A program made the position numbers and the translations under genes. Of a DNA stretch of 64,000 nt, positions 45,494-53,670 are shown piece by piece. The notes beneath the pieces are model-generated. The model did not search any database. It was not told the DNA's origin and saw only the letters and a list, made by a program, of their open reading frames with translations. The DNA comes from Herbidospora galbida. Its GTDB lineage: Bacteria > Actinomycetota > Actinomycetes > Streptosporangiales > Streptosporangiaceae. Within the stretch, counting starts at the first letter, position 1, and each line of letters starts with the position of its first letter. The stretch is from assembly GCF_005233835.1 (NCBI RefSeq), contig NZ_SZQA01000016.1, positions 1-64,000 of the forward strand. Direction: 5' to 3'.

Positions 45494-46722
45494 CGGGCTC
45501 GCTCCGCTCGCACCATCTCGATCTCCTGACCGACCTTGACGACGTCGCCGACGACGACGATCGCCGGTGGCCGTACGCCCGCGGAGGTGACGCGCTCAGC
45601 CACGTCGCGCAAGGTGGCGCGCACCGCCCGCTGGGTGGGAAGAGTACCGTCCTGTACCACCATTACGGGAGTTTCCGGTGAACGTCCCTCACGCTGCAAA
45701 GCGTCGGCGATCTCCGCGATGCGTTCCACGGCCATCAGCAGTATCAGGGTTCCCTCTGATCCCGCCAAGAGCTTCCAGTCGACGGTTGAGGCCGGATGTC
45801 CGGGCGCGACGTGCACCGAGACGACGTGGAAGTCCTGGCTGACGCCCCGGTGGGTGACCGGGACCCCGGCGGAGGCGGGCACCGCGACCGCGCTGGTGAT
45901 CCCCGGTACGACCGTCACGGGCACCCCGGCCTCGGCGCAGGCGAGCATCTCCTCGCCGCCACGGCCGAACACGAACGGGTCGCCGCCCTTCAGGCGGACC
46001 ACGAACTTCCCTTCGAGGGCCCGCGAGACCAGCAGCTCGTTGATCTTCTCCTGGGCCAGGAACCGTCCGTAGGGAACCTTGGCCGCGTCGATGAGCTCGA
46101 CGTCGGCGGAGAGTTCGTCCAGGAGGGAACGGGGGATGAGGCGGTCGGCGATCACGACGTCGGCCTGGGCGAGAAGCTGGCGTCCCCGGACGGTGATCAG
46201 GCCCGGGTCGCCGGGGCCGCCGCCGACGAGGGCGACGCCGACGGGCTTGTCGCGGTGGCGGCGGGCGTCGATGGCGCCGTCGCGGAGGGCGTCGACGACC
46301 GCGTCGCGGATGCCGGCCGCCCGGCGCGGGTCTCCCCCGGCGGTGACCGCGACGCCGATCTCGTCGACCCGGCCGCTGGCCGGCGTCCAGGCCGCGGAGG
46401 CGTCCTTGTCGTCGGCGCGGACGCACCAGATGCGTTTGGCCTCAGCCTCTTCGGCGATGGCGGCGTTGGCGGCGCGGTCGCTGGTGCAGGCGTGGACCAG
46501 CCACGCGTCGTCGACGTCGCCGCGCTGGTAGCGGCGGCGTTCCCAGGTGACGCGGCCGTCGGCGATCAGGTCGTCGAGCGCGGGCGTCGCGCTGGGCGAG
46601 ACCAGGGTGACCGCGGCGCCGGCGTCGAGCAGGGCGGGGATGCGGCGCTGGGCGACCCGGCCGCCACCGACGACCAGCACCCGCCGCCCGTCGAGCCGCA
46701 GGCCGAGCAGATAGGGGGCCAT
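45490..46722 (-). CDS. cobA: Siroheme synthase: precorrin-2 dehydrogenase + uroporphyrinogen-III C-methyltransferase
   Basis: A 410-residue fusion. The N-terminal 150 residues are a CysG-N/SirC-like NAD-binding domain (VLVVGGGRVAQRRIPALLDAG), but shorter than full CysG, so ferrochelatase activity is uncertain. The C-terminal 250 residues are the SAM methyltransferase (VGGGPGDPGLITVRG, KGGDPFVFGRGGEE, PGITSAVAVPASAGVPVTHRG). It makes precorrin-2, and probably sirohydrochlorin, for siroheme and cobalamin. GAGGGAGAA precedes the ATG. A dyad TAGG-N7-CCTA at 46751-46765 lies just upstream. The 3' end overlaps the DynA-like gene. Confidence 0.93.
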   Translation of the reverse strand: MAPYLLGLRLDGRRVLVVGGGRVAQRRIPALLDAGAAVTLVSPSATPALDDLIADGRVTWERRRYQRGDVDDAWLVHACTSDRAANAAIAEEAEAKRIWCVRADDKDASAAWTPASGRVDEIGVAVTAGGDPRRAAGIRDAVVDALRDGAIDARRHRDKPVGVALVGGGPGDPGLITVRGRQLLAQADVVIADRLIPRSLLDELSADVELIDAAKVPYGRFLAQEKINELLVSRALEGKFVVRLKGGDPFVFGRGGEEMLACAEAGVPVTVVPGITSAVAVPASAGVPVTHRGVSQDFHVVSVHVAPGHPASTVDWKLLAGSEGTLILLMAVERIAEIADALQREGRSPETPVMVVQDGTLPTQRAVRATLRDVAERVTSAGVRPPAIVVVGDVVKVGQEIEMVRAERAR

Positions 46723-46825
46723 TTCTCCCTCGTTGTGGCACAGGTTTCGTTAGGCAGTAAACCTACCGGCTGACCTGTGACGCGGCTCAAGAGATCGCCG
46801 GTATCGGTCTTGTCCCACCCAAAGG

Positions 46826-46841
46826 AGTGACGTCGGTCACA
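46826..46841. promoter_or_regulatory. CRP-like palindrome (GTGA-N6-TCAC)
   Basis: A-GTGA-CGTCGG-TCAC-A matches the CRP/GlxR consensus TGTGA-N6-TCACA except in the first base. It lies in the 217-base divergent region between cobA and the CHRD gene, about 100 bases from each start. Confidence 0.4.
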
Positions 46842-46939
46842 CTGCCGCCGAGTGGGTAATTGACCACAGAACGGGGCTTATCGCAACTCCTACTGTCATC
46901 CGCAAGCACCCAGGAACGACAAAACAGGAGTTACCCGAA

Positions 46940-47884
46940 ATGCTGCGCAAGCTCATCGTCCCCGGTCTCGCCCTCGCCGTCACCGCCCTCGCCGCCGCCC
47001 CCGCGGCCGCCCACCCCGGCCACGGCTCCTCTTCCTCCCCGCAGGGCGGCGCCCAGTCCGTACAGCAGGCTCCCGACGCCTACTTCGCGGCCACGCTGCT
47101 CGGCAAGAACGAGGTCAAGGCCCCCGGGACGAAGGTCGGCGACAAGGACGGCATCGCGATCGCGGTGTTCCGCATCCACGGCAACAAGGTCGAGTACGCC
47201 GTCCGCTGGCAGGACACCGCCGCCCCCACCGCCTTCCACATCCACCAGGGCGTGAAGGGCAAGAACGGCGACGTGAAGATCGGCTTCTTCATGGGGTCGG
47301 CGCTGCCGGGCACGCTGAGCGCGGTCAAGGGCAGCGTGACCGTCAACGACGCCGGCCTGCTCAACCGGATCAGGAACAACCCCGGCGGCTGGTACGCCAA
47401 CCTGCACACCGGCGAGTTCCCCGGCGGCGCCGTGCGCGCCCAGCTCCACCGCATCAAGCCCGTCCACCTCGACACGGTGCTGGCCACCGGCTCGCGCTCG
47501 ACGCTCACCGCCATCGCCGACGGCCGCCAGGAGGTCCCGGCGCCCGGGACGAAGGTCGGCGACAAGAACGGCAAGGCCGTCTGGCTGGTCTGGGTGAAGG
47601 GCACCAAGGTCCACTTCGCGACCGTCTGGAAGAACATCGCCCAGCCGACCCTCGCGCACATCCACAAGGCGCCCAAGGGCAAGAACGGCCCGGTCGTCGT
47701 GGACTTCTTCGCCGCCCCCACGGGCCTCCCGGCGGGCGTGAACGGCATCGCCGGCACCGGCACGGCCTCCTCCTCGGTGGCCAAGGGCATCAAGAAGAAC
47801 CCGAAGAACTGGTACACCAACCTGCACACGAGCGAGTTCCCCGGCGGCGCGGTCCGCGGCCAGCTGCACGGTGGCGGCTGGTAG
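46940..47884 (+). CDS. Secreted protein with two CHRD domains
   Basis: A 314-residue exported protein. The signal peptide (MLRKLIVPGLALAVTALAAAPAAA, cleaved after the last Ala group) is followed by a His/Gly/Ser stretch and two CHRD (chordin) domains, residues about 45-170 and 185-314. Each ends in the same motif: WYANLHTGEFPGGAVRAQL and WYTNLHTSEFPGGAVRGQL. GTKVGDK is also repeated at the start of each. CHRD domains in bacteria are exported and of unknown function. The conserved His residues (FHIHQG, AHIHKA) might bind metal. Convergent with the ureohydrolase gene. Confidence 0.92.
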   Translation: MLRKLIVPGLALAVTALAAAPAAAHPGHGSSSSPQGGAQSVQQAPDAYFAATLLGKNEVKAPGTKVGDKDGIAIAVFRIHGNKVEYAVRWQDTAAPTAFHIHQGVKGKNGDVKIGFFMGSALPGTLSAVKGSVTVNDAGLLNRIRNNPGGWYANLHTGEFPGGAVRAQLHRIKPVHLDTVLATGSRSTLTAIADGRQEVPAPGTKVGDKNGKAVWLVWVKGTKVHFATVWKNIAQPTLAHIHKAPKGKNGPVVVDFFAAPTGLPAGVNGIAGTGTASSSVAKGIKKNPKNWYTNLHTSEFPGGAVRGQLHGGGW

Positions 47885-47911
47885 AGCTCGCGTCATGGAA
47901 ACTGCCCTGGG

Positions 47912-48913
47912 TCAACGCCCGTCGAGCAGGGGCTGACGGGGGTCCCACGGCTCGCCCGACCGTCTCCGGGCGATCGCCGACAGGGCCTCCAGCACTACCC
48001 GGTTGCCCAGCAGGGCGGTGATGTCGGCGTGGTCGTAGGGCGGCGCGACCTCCACGACCTCCAGGCCGACGACCGGAAGTTCGTAACAGATGCGCCGGAC
48101 CGAATCGAGCAGCTCCCTGGCCGACAGGCCCCCCGGTTCGGGGGTGCCGGTGCCGGGGGCGTGGCCCGGATCGCAGACGTCGATGTCGACGGACAGGAAG
48201 ATGCCGTCGCAGTCGTCGAGGGCGATGGCGAAGGCCTCGGTCAGGCACTCGGGGAGACCTCTGTGCACGATCTCGGTCATCTCGTAGGAGCGCATGTTCT
48301 GCCCGGCCATCCACGACAGGACCTCGGGGCCGGGCCAGTAGCCGCGCAGGCCGATCTGGAGGAACCGGTCGCCCCGAATGGCGCCCGACTCGATCAGGCG
48401 GCGCATGGGCTGACCGTGGCCGTAGAGGTGGCCGAACTCGATGTCGCCGGTGTCCGCGTGGGCGTCAAAGTGGATCATCGAGACCCGGCCGAAGCCGTGG
48501 TGGCGGGCCACGCCCCGGGCGTCGGGCAGGGCGATCGAGTGGTCGCCGCCCAGGACGACCGGGATGGCGCCGGCGGCGGCGATCGTGTGGACGGCCGCCT
48601 CGATGTCGCGGATCGAGGTCTCCAGGTCGCCGGAGAAGCACTCGACGTCGCCCGCGTCGCGGACGGTGAGATCGCGAAGGCCGTCGACCCGCAGGGCGAG
48701 ACTCGGGCGGGAGCCGTCGTGGGCGAGATAGCAGGCCTGGCGCATGGCCGACGGGCCGAAGCGGGCGCCGGGGCGGTGGCTGGTGCCGCCGTCGAAGGGC
48801 GCGCCCAGGATGACGACGTCGGCGCCCTCGAACGAGGCCGGGTCGGTCAGGTCGCAGCGGTCGACGCCGAGAAACGTGATGTCGGGGCCGTACATCGGGC
48901 CGTAGCGGGTCAT
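47912..48913 (-). CDS. Agmatinase-like ureohydrolase in a corrinoid operon
   Basis: A 333-residue binuclear-manganese hydrolase of the arginase/agmatinase family. All metal ligands are present: His in LGGDHSIALPD, IHFDAHADTGD, and Asp pair in SVDIDVCDPGHAPGTGTPEPGG. It hydrolyses a guanidino group to urea; agmatine, guanidinobutyrate and related substrates are possible. Its ATG overlaps the cobT stop, making it the last gene of a cbiX-cobC-cobT-ureohydrolase operon, a context that hints at a link to cobalamin side-chain chemistry or is accidental. Confidence 0.88.
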   Translation of the reverse strand: MTRYGPMYGPDITFLGVDRCDLTDPASFEGADVVILGAPFDGGTSHRPGARFGPSAMRQACYLAHDGSRPSLALRVDGLRDLTVRDAGDVECFSGDLETSIRDIEAAVHTIAAAGAIPVVLGGDHSIALPDARGVARHHGFGRVSMIHFDAHADTGDIEFGHLYGHGQPMRRLIESGAIRGDRFLQIGLRGYWPGPEVLSWMAGQNMRSYEMTEIVHRGLPECLTEAFAIALDDCDGIFLSVDIDVCDPGHAPGTGTPEPGGLSARELLDSVRRICYELPVVGLEVVEVAPPYDHADITALLGNRVVLEALSAIARRRSGEPWDPRQPLLDGR

Positions 48914-49935
48914 GCGAGGGCCTCCTTGTCGGTCACTCCGGCGGCGTCGAAGGTGGCGACCTCGTGCAGGACCCGGGCGGCGGCGACGACGAGCGGGTGG
49001 GCCAGCAGGCCGCCCGTGCCCTCGCCCAGCCGGAGTTCCAGGTCGACGAGCGGGCGCAGGCCGAGATGGGCCAGCGCGGCGGTGTGGCCGGGCTCCGCCG
49101 AACGGTGGCCGGCGATCCAGTAACCGGCGGCCTCGGGCTCGATCGCGGCGGCGGCCAGCGCGGCCGATCCGGCGATCACGCCGTCGAGGATGACGGGGAT
49201 CCGCAACTCAGCGGCTTTCAGCAGATATCCGGCGATGGCGGCGTGCTCCAGCCCGCCCAGCGCGGCCAGCGGGTCGCGGCCCTGGTTGACCTCCAGCGCC
49301 CGCGTGACGATGGCGATCTTGTGGGCGAGCATGGCGTCGTCGATCCCGGTCCCGCGTCCCGTGACCTCGCCCGGCTGCTTCCCCGTGTACGCGCAGATCA
49401 GCGCCGCCGACGCCGTCGTGTTGGCGATGCCCATGTCTCCGGTGACCAGGCACCGGGCTCCCTGCGCCACCAGCCGCTCGGCCACCTCGGCCCCGGCCTC
49501 CCGCGCCCGCAGCGCCTCCGCCTCGGTCATCGCGGGGCCGAGCGACAGGTCGGCGGTGCCCCTCCTGACCTTGCGCGACACCAGGCCGGGCGCCTCCGGC
49601 AGGTCGCCGTTCACGCCCACGTCCACCACGGTCACCGACGCGCCGACCTGGCCCGCGAAGGCGTTCGCCACCGCGCCGCCGGCCAGGAAGTTGGCGACCA
49701 TCTGCTGGGTCACCTCTTGGGGCCAGGGAGAGACCCCTTGGTCGTGTACGCCGTGATCGCCCGCGAAGATCGCCAGGGCCACCGGCTCGGGGAGCGGGGG
49801 CGGTGAGACCGCCGCGATGCCCGCCAGCTGGACGGCCACGTCCTCCAGAGCGCCGAGGGCGCCGCGCGGCTTGGTCAGGCGGTCGTGGTGGGCCCTGGCC
49901 TCGGCCATGGCGGCGTGGTCAAGCGGGGAGATCAT
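48910..49935 (-). CDS. cobT: Nicotinate-nucleotide-dimethylbenzimidazole phosphoribosyltransferase
   Basis: A 341-residue CobT/CobU-type enzyme activating the lower ligand of cobalamin by transferring phosphoribose from nicotinate mononucleotide to dimethylbenzimidazole. Motifs include LTKPRGALGALEDVA, FAGDHGVHDQGVSPWPQEVT, GDMGIANTTASAAL and the catalytic Glu in RLGEGTGG. Length is normal. Its start overlaps the upstream cobC 3' end by 17 bases and its stop overlaps the ureohydrolase start (ATGA). Confidence 0.95.
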   Translation of the reverse strand: MISPLDHAAMAEARAHHDRLTKPRGALGALEDVAVQLAGIAAVSPPPLPEPVALAIFAGDHGVHDQGVSPWPQEVTQQMVANFLAGGAVANAFAGQVGASVTVVDVGVNGDLPEAPGLVSRKVRRGTADLSLGPAMTEAEALRAREAGAEVAERLVAQGARCLVTGDMGIANTTASAALICAYTGKQPGEVTGRGTGIDDAMLAHKIAIVTRALEVNQGRDPLAALGGLEHAAIAGYLLKAAELRIPVILDGVIAGSAALAAAAIEPEAAGYWIAGHRSAEPGHTAALAHLGLRPLVDLELRLGEGTGGLLAHPLVVAAARVLHEVATFDAAGVTDKEALA

Positions 49936-51034
49936 CGCGGGCCTCCTTCAGGGCCGCCAGGAAGGCGGCCGTCGTCTCATCGTCGCGCACGGCCACCCGC
50001 AGCCATTCGGGGCCCAGGCCCGGGAAGGTGTCGGCCCTCCTGACGGCGAAGCCCCTCTCGCGCAGGAGCGTTCTGAGCTGGAGGGCGTGCGGGAGGCGTA
50101 CACAGACGAAGGAGCCCTGTGCCTCCGGCACGACATAGGCCCCCAGAGCGGTCAGGCCGTCGACCAGAACCCGCCGCCGATCGGCCATCTCCCCGGCCCA
50201 GCGGAAGGCCTCGGCCTGTGCGCGCGGCGAGACGCACGCCTCGGCGGCGGCCAGCGCGGGCGTGGAGACCGCCCAGAGCGGCTGCGCCTCCCGCATGGCG
50301 GCGACGAGCTCCGGCGGGCCGATGACGTAGCCGATCCGGAGCCCGGCCAGCCCCCAGGTCTTGGTGAGACTGCGGATGACCACCAGACCGGGCAACCTGA
50401 CCGAGGCCAGCGACTCCGGCTCTCCGGGCACACAGTCGGCGAACGCCTCGTCGACGACCAGATACCTGCCTTCGCGGGCGAGTGAGGCGATCGTCGCGGC
50501 GGGGTGCAGAACGGACGTGGGATTGGTCGGATTCCCGATCATCACCAGATCGGCGTCGTCGGGAACGAGCGAGGCATCCAGCACGAACGGATCGGGCAAC
50601 AGCACCCGATCGGGCACGAAACCGACGGCCCGCAACGCCGCCTCGGGCTCGGTGAACTGCGGGTGCACCACGACCGGCCGGGATACGGGAAGTCCGGCCG
50701 GTGACGGCGCGGCCAATGCCGACCCGGACCCGCCCGGCTCGTACCCGGCCGGCTCGGACCATGCCCGCCCAGGTGTGGCGAGGACTCGGGCCAGCAGGGT
50801 GAACGCCTCGGCCGCGCCCACCGTGAGCAGGACCTCCTCGGGGTCCCGCCCGTGGTGCCCGGCCACGATCCGGGTCGCTCGGTCGGCGTTCGGGTAGGCC
50901 GAGATGTCCGACAACGAGGTCGCGAGGAGCTCGCGGAGCCACGTCGGCGGCATGCCCTGCCGGACGTTCACCGCCAGGTCGACCAGACCGGGCCCGATCT
51001 CGCTGTCCCCGTGGTGGCGGAGATCGACGGGCAT
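49919..51034 (-). CDS. cobC: Threonine-phosphate decarboxylase / histidinol-phosphate aminotransferase-like (CobC/CobD)
   Basis: A 371-residue fold-type I PLP enzyme. It starts DLRHHGDSEIGPGLVDLAVN, contains LTVGAAEAFTLLARV, IGNPTNPTS, VDEAFADCVPGE and the PLP Lys in IRSLTKTWGLAGLRIGY. The gene lies between cbiX and cobT, which identifies it as the enzyme making aminopropanol phosphate for cobinamide rather than HisC. Start and cbiX stop share one base (TGATG). Overlaps cobT by 17 bases. Confidence 0.9.
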   Translation of the reverse strand: MPVDLRHHGDSEIGPGLVDLAVNVRQGMPPTWLRELLATSLSDISAYPNADRATRIVAGHHGRDPEEVLLTVGAAEAFTLLARVLATPGRAWSEPAGYEPGGSGSALAAPSPAGLPVSRPVVVHPQFTEPEAALRAVGFVPDRVLLPDPFVLDASLVPDDADLVMIGNPTNPTSVLHPAATIASLAREGRYLVVDEAFADCVPGEPESLASVRLPGLVVIRSLTKTWGLAGLRIGYVIGPPELVAAMREAQPLWAVSTPALAAAEACVSPRAQAEAFRWAGEMADRRRVLVDGLTALGAYVVPEAQGSFVCVRLPHALQLRTLLRERGFAVRRADTFPGLGPEWLRVAVRDDETTAAFLAALKEARDDLPA

Positions 51035-51924
51035 CAGACGCGGGCCGGGACCGGGAAGATCTCCTGGAGCCGTTCGGTGGCCAGGGCCTGGGCGTAGCGC
51101 TGTCGGGCCGTCGTCGCGGCGGCGCCCGCCAGGGCCTCCTCGTAGCGGTCGATCACCACGTCGGCCAGGCCCTCGCAGTCGCCGATGACCTCGGCGCAGC
51201 GGATGTCGAGGCCCTCGTGGTTGGCGCCGTAGGCGAGGGCCTGGGCCCAGACGCGCTCCAGCACGCCACCGGCGAACAGCACGTAGGGCAGCACGATGAC
51301 CCGCTTGGCGCCCAGGCGGCGGCAGCGCTCCAGGCCGCCGGGGACCCCCGGCCGCGCGTGGGACACGTAGGCCGTCTCGACCGTCAGGTAGTCGGCCGCG
51401 TGGGTCTCCCAGAACAGCCGCGACACGCGGTGGACCTCGGCGTTCGCGGACGTGCTCGGCGAGCCGTGGCCCACCAGGACGACGGCGGTCTCGCCGGGCG
51501 CGATCGGCTCGGGCTCCTCGACGAAGGTGCCGCGCACGAAGGTGGGCATGTCTGCTGCGGCGTCGGCGAGGCGTTCGGCCAGGAGTTCCAGGATGCGCGG
51601 GTCGGGGCCGAGCGGGCGGCCCAGGTCGTATCCGAGCGTCGGGTGGAGTTCCTGGGCCAGCGCCAGCGTGCCGGGGATGTCGCCCAGCGCGGCGCGGTCG
51701 CCGGTGAGGCTCAGCGGCTGCGCGACGAGGTGGTGGTGGCCGCGCGCGACGAGCGAGGCGACCGAGTCGGCCAGCGGTGGGCGGGCCCCGGTGACGAAGC
51801 CACCGGAGACGTCCGCGACGTCGCCGTCGAGGCGGCACCGGAGCCGATGAACGAACCGGCCGAATTCGGCTACGCCGGTATCGTCATGCGTGCCGTGCCC
51901 GATGAGCAGCAGCGGCGGTCTCAT
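51034..51924 (-). CDS. cbiX: Sirohydrochlorin chelatase (CbiX family)
   Basis: A 296-residue two-domain chelatase inserting cobalt (or iron) into sirohydrochlorin. Each half has the active-site His: LIGHGTHDD near the N-terminus and VLVGHGSPST in the second half, with the LPYVLFAGG strand. The ATG has GGGGAG eight bases upstream. First gene of the corrinoid operon; only 86 bases separate it from the upstream gene, too short for a complete cobalamin riboswitch. It links functionally to the siroheme synthase 4 kb away. Confidence 0.92.
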   Translation of the reverse strand: MRPPLLLIGHGTHDDTGVAEFGRFVHRLRCRLDGDVADVSGGFVTGARPPLADSVASLVARGHHHLVAQPLSLTGDRAALGDIPGTLALAQELHPTLGYDLGRPLGPDPRILELLAERLADAAADMPTFVRGTFVEEPEPIAPGETAVVLVGHGSPSTSANAEVHRVSRLFWETHAADYLTVETAYVSHARPGVPGGLERCRRLGAKRVIVLPYVLFAGGVLERVWAQALAYGANHEGLDIRCAEVIGDCEGLADVVIDRYEEALAGAAATTARQRYAQALATERLQEIFPVPARV

Positions 51925-52010
51925 CTCAACGATCTCCCCTGGCTTGACCTGCTCCGCAAAGATAGCCGAGCTTGTCGTGCAATGGGGCATTCTTCCTAGG
52001 TTTGCCCAGC

Positions 52011-53087
52011 TCAGAGCTCACCGATCAAGAGACCGTAAACCACCGTGTCGGCTCTTCCGCCCGGAATCGGGATGGCCCCGCGCAGGACGCCTTCCTCGGC
52101 GAAACCGGCCTTCTCGGCCACTTTCCGGCTCGCCGTGTTCCCCTCGGCGATCAGCAGCTGCACCCGCGCGAACCCCTGGGCGAACAGGAAAGCGGTGAGG
52201 GTACGGGTGGCCTCGACGGCGTATCCCTGCCGCCGCGCCCACGGCGAGATCCAGTAGCCGACCTCGGCGTCGCCGCGTTCGCGGTCGGCCCGCACCACCG
52301 ACACCGCCCCGGCCAGCCGCCCGCCCTCGACCGGTTCGAGCGCGTAGGTGACGCTCTGCCGCCGGTCGGTGTGGGCCTGGCGGGTGCTCCAGTCGAGCGC
52401 CTTCTCCAGCGTGTAGTCGACCGCCCACGGCATCCAGCGGGCGATCTCGGGGTCGTCGCGCACGGCGGCCAGCACGTCGAACGCATCGCGCTTGGCGAAC
52501 GGCCGCAGCTCCAGCCGCTCGCCCGCCAGCCGGGAGGGGAACCCGCCCGGCCGGTCGCCGCGCAGTAACCCGAAGACGACCACGTCGTGGGGCCCGTCGT
52601 CTTCGAACCCGGCGCCGCGCAGCAGGCCCTCGCGGGTGAACCCGGCCTTCTCTGCGACCCTGATCGAGGCGGCGTTGCCCGCGATGGCGCGCAGTTCGAC
52701 CCGCCGCAGCCGGGCCGTGCCGAGCGCCCAGGAGGCCAGCCCGCCGAGGGCCTCGGGGGCGTAGCCGTTGCCCCGGTGGGCGGGGTGGACGCCGTAGCCG
52801 ACCTCGGTCGTGCCGGCCCCCCAGTGGGTCTTGAACAGGCTGATCGCCCCGACGATGCGGCCGTGGCGCTCGATCGCCAGGTGGATGCCCTGGCCCGACC
52901 GGCGCAGCTCGTGGACGCCGTTGACGAGCCACGAGACGATCCCGCCCGCGTAACCGGGGGCTCCCGGCGGCAGCGCGGTCGGGTGGGCGCCGTCCTGCAC
53001 GATCGCCCTGACCTGGTCGTGGTCGGAGGGGCGGAAGTTCCGCAGGACGAGCCGATCGGTGGCGATGGACAGGCGCTCGTCGAACAC
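52011..53087 (-). CDS. Tandem GNAT acetyltransferase (RimJ/RimL-like)
   Basis: A 358-residue protein made of two GNAT domains. The first (1-175) has ATDRLVLRNFRPSDHDQV and EVGYGVHPAHRGNGYAPEALGG. The second (180-358) has GERLELRPFAKRDAFDVL and EVGYWISPWARRQGYAVEATR. Both keep the acetyl-CoA loop and the C-terminal EKAGF motif, so both may be active. Such enzymes acetylate protein N-termini or antibiotics; substrate unknown. It stands between the corrinoid and lut operons on the same strand. Confidence 0.9.
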   Translation of the reverse strand: MFDERLSIATDRLVLRNFRPSDHDQVRAIVQDGAHPTALPPGAPGYAGGIVSWLVNGVHELRRSGQGIHLAIERHGRIVGAISLFKTHWGAGTTEVGYGVHPAHRGNGYAPEALGGLASWALGTARLRRVELRAIAGNAASIRVAEKAGFTREGLLRGAGFEDDGPHDVVVFGLLRGDRPGGFPSRLAGERLELRPFAKRDAFDVLAAVRDDPEIARWMPWAVDYTLEKALDWSTRQAHTDRRQSVTYALEPVEGGRLAGAVSVVRADRERGDAEVGYWISPWARRQGYAVEATRTLTAFLFAQGFARVQLLIAEGNTASRKVAEKAGFAEEGVLRGAIPIPGGRADTVVYGLLIGEL

Positions 53088-53103
53088 GCCCCATACCGTA
53101 CGA

Positions 53104-53670
53104 CTACCCGATGACGATGACGACCTCGAGCGTGCGCGGACCGTGCACGCCCTCGACCCGGTTCAGCTCGATGTCGCTCGTCGCCGACGGCCCGCTGATC
53201 CAGGTGAGCGGCCGGGTCGCGTCGAGCCGGGCGATCGCGTCGGGGACGTTCGGCACGATCTGGTCGTCGCGGACCACGCACAGGTGGTAGTCGGGGATGA
53301 GCGTCTGCGCGCGGGTGCCCTGGCCGGGGCCGGCGTCCAGGACGATCGTGCCGGTCGCGGCGACGGCGACGGCGCAGGTGGAGATGACTCCGTCGGCTTC
53401 GCCTTGCGAGGGGGCGTACATGTCGGAGGGAAATCCTGCCGGAACGGTCAGCACCCTGCCCTTGGTGATCTCGGCGATCGTGGCCGCCACCTCGGCGCGC
53501 GGCACGACGTGCACGATCGCCTTGTAGTCGCGGACCCGCTCGGCGAACAGCTCCACGTCGCCCGGTTCGCCGGTCGCGCCCCGGTAGTCGCGGACGATCT
53601 CGGCGTCGGGCGCGCCCTCGACGGCCGAGCGGATGCGCCGCAGGATGACCTCGCGTGCCGCCGCGCTCAT
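53104..53670 (-). CDS. lutC: Lactate utilisation protein C (LUD domain)
   Basis: A 188-residue LutC/YkgG-type protein. Conserved parts are SAAAREVILRRIRSAV at the N-terminus, the ADGVISTCAVAVAATGTIVLD strand and ISGPSATSDIELNRVEGVHGPRTLEVVIV at the C-terminus. It is part of the iron-sulphur L-lactate oxidising complex with LutA and LutB. Its ATG overlaps the lutB stop (ATGA). Last gene of lutABC. Confidence 0.94.
   Translation of the reverse strand: MSAAAREVILRRIRSAVEGAPDAEIVRDYRGATGEPGDVELFAERVRDYKAIVHVVPRAEVAATIAEITKGRVLTVPAGFPSDMYAPSQGEADGVISTCAVAVAATGTIVLDAGPGQGTRAQTLIPDYHLCVVRDDQIVPNVPDAIARLDATRPLTWISGPSATSDIELNRVEGVHGPRTLEVVIVIG

Noticed and set aside
51925-52010. Possible cobalamin riboswitch before cbiX
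   Set aside because: Only 86 bases are available and no B12-box-like core is visible; too short for the full element.
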